Positions 62,032 to 64,000 of a DNA stretch of 64,000 nucleotides are shown one piece after another. Every line of letters starts with the position of its first letter. The first letter of the stretch is position 1. Source of the DNA: an uncultured Rhodopila sp. (GTDB taxonomy: Bacteria; Pseudomonadota; Alphaproteobacteria; Acetobacterales; Acetobacteraceae). Both the position numbers and the translations under genes were made by a program. Under the pieces are notes generated by a model that had not been told where the DNA came from, did not search any database, and saw only the letters and a program-made list of their open reading frames with translations. The stretch lies in contig CAINOE010000105.1 in the NCBI GenBank assembly GCA_903851415.1, forward strand, positions 62,001 through 126,000. The letters are read 5' to 3'.

Positions 62032-62178
62032 GCCCCATAGCTATCAGGATAAGGCGCAGCCGGCGAAAAGTTTGGCCGAGGCGTCGCTCTTTCATTCGTC
62101 ATGGCCCGGACAAGCCGGACCATGACAGTGGGGGAAAAGCCGTGCTCCGCGCGACCCCTGTCTTGATAGCTATGGGGC
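62032..62178. mobile_element. MITE-like element with inverted ends
   Basis: The ends GCCCCATAGCTATCA (62032-62046) and TGATAGCTATGGGGC (62164-62178) are perfect inverted repeats of 15 bases. The 147-base unit carries the dispersed palindrome at 62097-62126 in its middle and encodes nothing. About 55 bases of its right part also occur at 38912-38968. No target-site duplication could be confirmed. Confidence 0.6.
62097..62126. repeat. Dispersed palindromic repeat, copy 4
   Basis: CATGGCCCGGACAAGCCGG then ACCATG, a variant with the same GGCCCGG/CCGG core, located inside the MITE-like element. Confidence 0.7.
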
Positions 62179-62194
62179 GAAGCCCGGCGATCGT

Positions 62195-63958
62195 CTACAC
62201 CGCGTGCGCCCCGGCACCGCGCTTGCCGCCCTTCCTGGCGGCTGACGCGACCGGGGCGTCCAGCCCGGGCAGCGCCAGCAGATTGCCCTGGTCCTGCTCC
62301 GCCCGGTCCTCCTTTTCGGCCCGCCGGAACCCGGCTTCGATCGCCAGCGGCGGCAGGTCGGGCCTGACGCCCTTGAGCAGGGACTCGATGGTCATGATCT
62401 GCAGGCGCGGATGCCGCTTGCCGCCGAACGGGCTGTCGAAATAGCCCGCCTTCGCCGCCTCCTCCAGCATCGGCCGCGTCGGCTCCGCCAAAGTGAGGAA
62501 CAGTCCGGCCTCGGCCTTCTCCCGTTCGACCACGCCGCGCAGGTCGCGCAGCATCTGGACGCTGACGTTGTCGCCGCCCTTCACGCTGATGATCGCCCGC
62601 GCCACCGTGTTGCGGCCCGCCGCCATGTAGCGCCAGCCGTCGATCCCGCTGTCGGCGCCCTTCTTCTTGCCGCCATAGGGCACGGCATCGACCAGCGAGA
62701 CCGCCCACCATTGGAACTGGTATTTGTCGCGCAAGGCCAGATCGCGCGCGCCGTCGAAGTCCTTCGGGGTGCCGTGGACGTCGAAGCTCACGCCCGGGAA
62801 GGCGTCGCGGAGGCGGCGCTCGATCAGGCTGATCGCGAGGTGCGTGACGTCGATGCCGATCCAGTTGCGTCCCAGCTTCTCCGCCGCGTGGACGGCGGTG
62901 CCGCAGCCGCAGAAGGGGTCGAGGATCATGTCGCCTTCGTTGCTGCTGGACGTGATGATCCTCTCAAGGAGGGACAGCGGCTTCTGCGTCGGATAGCCCA
63001 GAAACTCATCCGACCGATTATTTATCCCGGGCATGTCTGCCCACAGACTTTGCAGAGGGACTCCGGGCATCTCGTCAAGGTATCGTTTGTATTGAGGCAC
63101 GGTTCCGGGTTTGGTCTGGACGATGCGCCCCTCGGCGATCAGTTGGTCCATCCTATCCTTTGAATAGCGCCAGTGCCGCGAGACACCCATGACCTCGTAG
63201 AAGGGATTACCATTTCCGGCACCTCCCGGCCCCTGGATATTGTCAAGCCGGTAGCGCCGACCGTTGGCTTCAACCCGGCGGTAATCGCGGTCAATATAGT
63301 GCTGGCCATATGGTTGGAATTGCTGATGAAAAACGGCGCTATCAGATTTCGAATAAAATAAGATTGAATCCGTGACGCGCCCAAAGTGGCGTGCGCCTTG
63401 TCTCCCGTCGCTGTGGGCGTGGCTTCGCTTCCAAACTATTTCATTTTGGCACTTTTCTACACCGAAAATGCTGTCCAGCAGCACCTTCAGGTAGTGGCTC
63501 GCGGTCGGGTCGCAGTGCAGATACAGGCTCCCGGTCGGCTTCAGCACCCGGTGCAGCTCGATAAGCCGCGCCGCCATCATGGCAAGGTAGGCCATCATGT
63601 CGTTTTCGCGAAGGAAGCTGCGCATCGCCTGGAGCATCGTGCCGACATCGCCAGCGCGGGGGTTGCGCAGCACCTCCAGGAACGCCGCCTCAGCCTCGCT
63701 ACCCCACCGCCACGTATCTTCGAATGCCTCGATCTGCGCCCGGCTCTGCTGGCCGGACGGCGCCTTGAACAGGACATTGTAATTCGCGTTCGAGTTGAAC
63801 GGCGGGTCCAGATAGATCAGGTCAACCGACGCATCCTTGATGCTCTCCCGGAGCACCGCCAGATTGTCGCCGTAATAGAGGGAGCCGGGCATGCAGGACT
63901 TTCGCTGGATCGCAGCGATGTCATTGCACACGCGGTGGTATTTCTCAAGGGCGGACAA
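62195..63958 (-). CDS. DNA adenine methyltransferase fused to nuclease-like domain
   Basis: Up to 587 residues. DLIYLDPPFNSNANYNVLF (motif IV, Asp 51) precedes ILDPFCGCGTAVHAAEKLGR (motif I), so this is a beta-type amino-methyltransferase. The C-terminal 160 residues contain GGKKKGADSGIDGWRYM and ARAIISVKGGDNVSVQMLRD, which resemble the PD-(D/E)XK core of Mrr-type restriction nucleases. A single polypeptide may thus modify and cut, but the nuclease activity is inferred. TTG 63958 is the longest start; ATG 63892 is an alternative. Confidence 0.85.
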   Translation of the reverse strand: MSALEKYHRVCNDIAAIQRKSCMPGSLYYGDNLAVLRESIKDASVDLIYLDPPFNSNANYNVLFKAPSGQQSRAQIEAFEDTWRWGSEAEAAFLEVLRNPRAGDVGTMLQAMRSFLRENDMMAYLAMMAARLIELHRVLKPTGSLYLHCDPTASHYLKVLLDSIFGVEKCQNEIVWKRSHAHSDGRQGARHFGRVTDSILFYSKSDSAVFHQQFQPYGQHYIDRDYRRVEANGRRYRLDNIQGPGGAGNGNPFYEVMGVSRHWRYSKDRMDQLIAEGRIVQTKPGTVPQYKRYLDEMPGVPLQSLWADMPGINNRSDEFLGYPTQKPLSLLERIITSSSNEGDMILDPFCGCGTAVHAAEKLGRNWIGIDVTHLAISLIERRLRDAFPGVSFDVHGTPKDFDGARDLALRDKYQFQWWAVSLVDAVPYGGKKKGADSGIDGWRYMAAGRNTVARAIISVKGGDNVSVQMLRDLRGVVEREKAEAGLFLTLAEPTRPMLEEAAKAGYFDSPFGGKRHPRLQIMTIESLLKGVRPDLPPLAIEAGFRRAEKEDRAEQDQGNLLALPGLDAPVASAARKGGKRGAGAHAV

Positions 63959-64000
63959 TTTGACCTACGCAATGGGTGCGATCCCGGCATAGCGCCGTCA

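Larger units (their letters stand above)
61686..62194. other. Intergenic region with MITE-like element
   Basis: No gene. It contains the promoter side of hsp20 and, at 62032-62178, a MITE-like element with a dispersed palindrome inside. Confidence 0.6.

Noticed and set aside
1-64000. tRNA or rRNA genes
   Set aside because: No segment with a recognisable tRNA cloverleaf or rRNA conserved core was found by eye; a covariance-model scan would settle this.

Overview
The window is high-GC DNA with gene families typical of an alphaproteobacterium: a TrcR-type DUF1013 regulator, a COQ10/RatA-type gene following lipA, small DUF1192 and DUF465 genes, and Hfq next to HflX. Two bacteriochlorophyll genes (bchE, bchJ) mean the organism is probably a phototroph. 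A phototrophic Acetobacteraceae such as a Rhodopila relative would fit, but the sequence does not prove a species. No rRNA, tRNA or CRISPR array was found.

Layout. 1-2917: glycolate oxidase genes glcD-glcE on the minus strand, followed by a cut-off membrane protein gene. 3001-7372: an accessory patch with a paired-hairpin repeat, a HigB/HigA-type toxin-antitoxin pair, a mosaic fragment of the alanine dehydrogenase gene, a nucleoside 2-deoxyribosyltransferase, and a membrane protein coupled to a dGTPase resembling anti-phage dGTPases. 7588-10684: a membrane Ser/Thr kinase divergent from a PPP-type phosphatase. 10769-21041: a PAP2 enzyme and a minus-strand exopolysaccharide cluster (outer-membrane barrel, priming glycosyltransferase, export lipoprotein, polymerase/ligase, tyrosine autokinase, NusG paralogue). 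21042-22828: decayed insertion sequences (ISL3-like, IS66-like) and AT-rich palindromes.

22829-36000: a Clp/crotonase-like lipoprotein, alanine dehydrogenase, and a protein-modification cluster. That cluster holds a methyltransferase-TPR-glycosyltransferase fusion, a SPINDLY-type O-GlcNAc transferase and a 621-residue protein built almost entirely of Ser/Thr-rich octapeptides in three 213-residue super-repeats. A haloacid dehalogenase, hflX-hfq, a phosphatase and an unusual SLGENC-motif protein follow. 36254-47234: lipA, a COQ10-like gene, threonine aldolase, an EF-hand protein, a formate/nitrite transporter, an acyl-CoA ligase with a ketopantoate-reductase-like gene, a cNMP-patatin protein and mnmE.

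47296-54743: an FNR-type box in front of bchE-bchJ, small membrane genes, a DUF169 gene, a sterol-desaturase-like hydroxylase, a beta-propeller protein and a second O-antigen-ligase-like gene. 54959-63958: small coiled-coil genes (one frameshifted), an SMP-30 lactonase, a LysE exporter, purE-purK, DUF465 genes, trcR, an Hsp20 and a DNA methyltransferase fused to a nuclease-like domain. Dispersed palindromic repeats (about 10.7, 38.8, 57.8 and 62.1 kb) and a MITE-like element (62032-62178) punctuate the window.

The strongest candidates for undescribed biology are the octad-repeat protein with its neighbouring glycosyltransferases, and the deoxynucleotide-directed pair at 4.6-7.4 kb. Function in both is inferred from sequence and context only.
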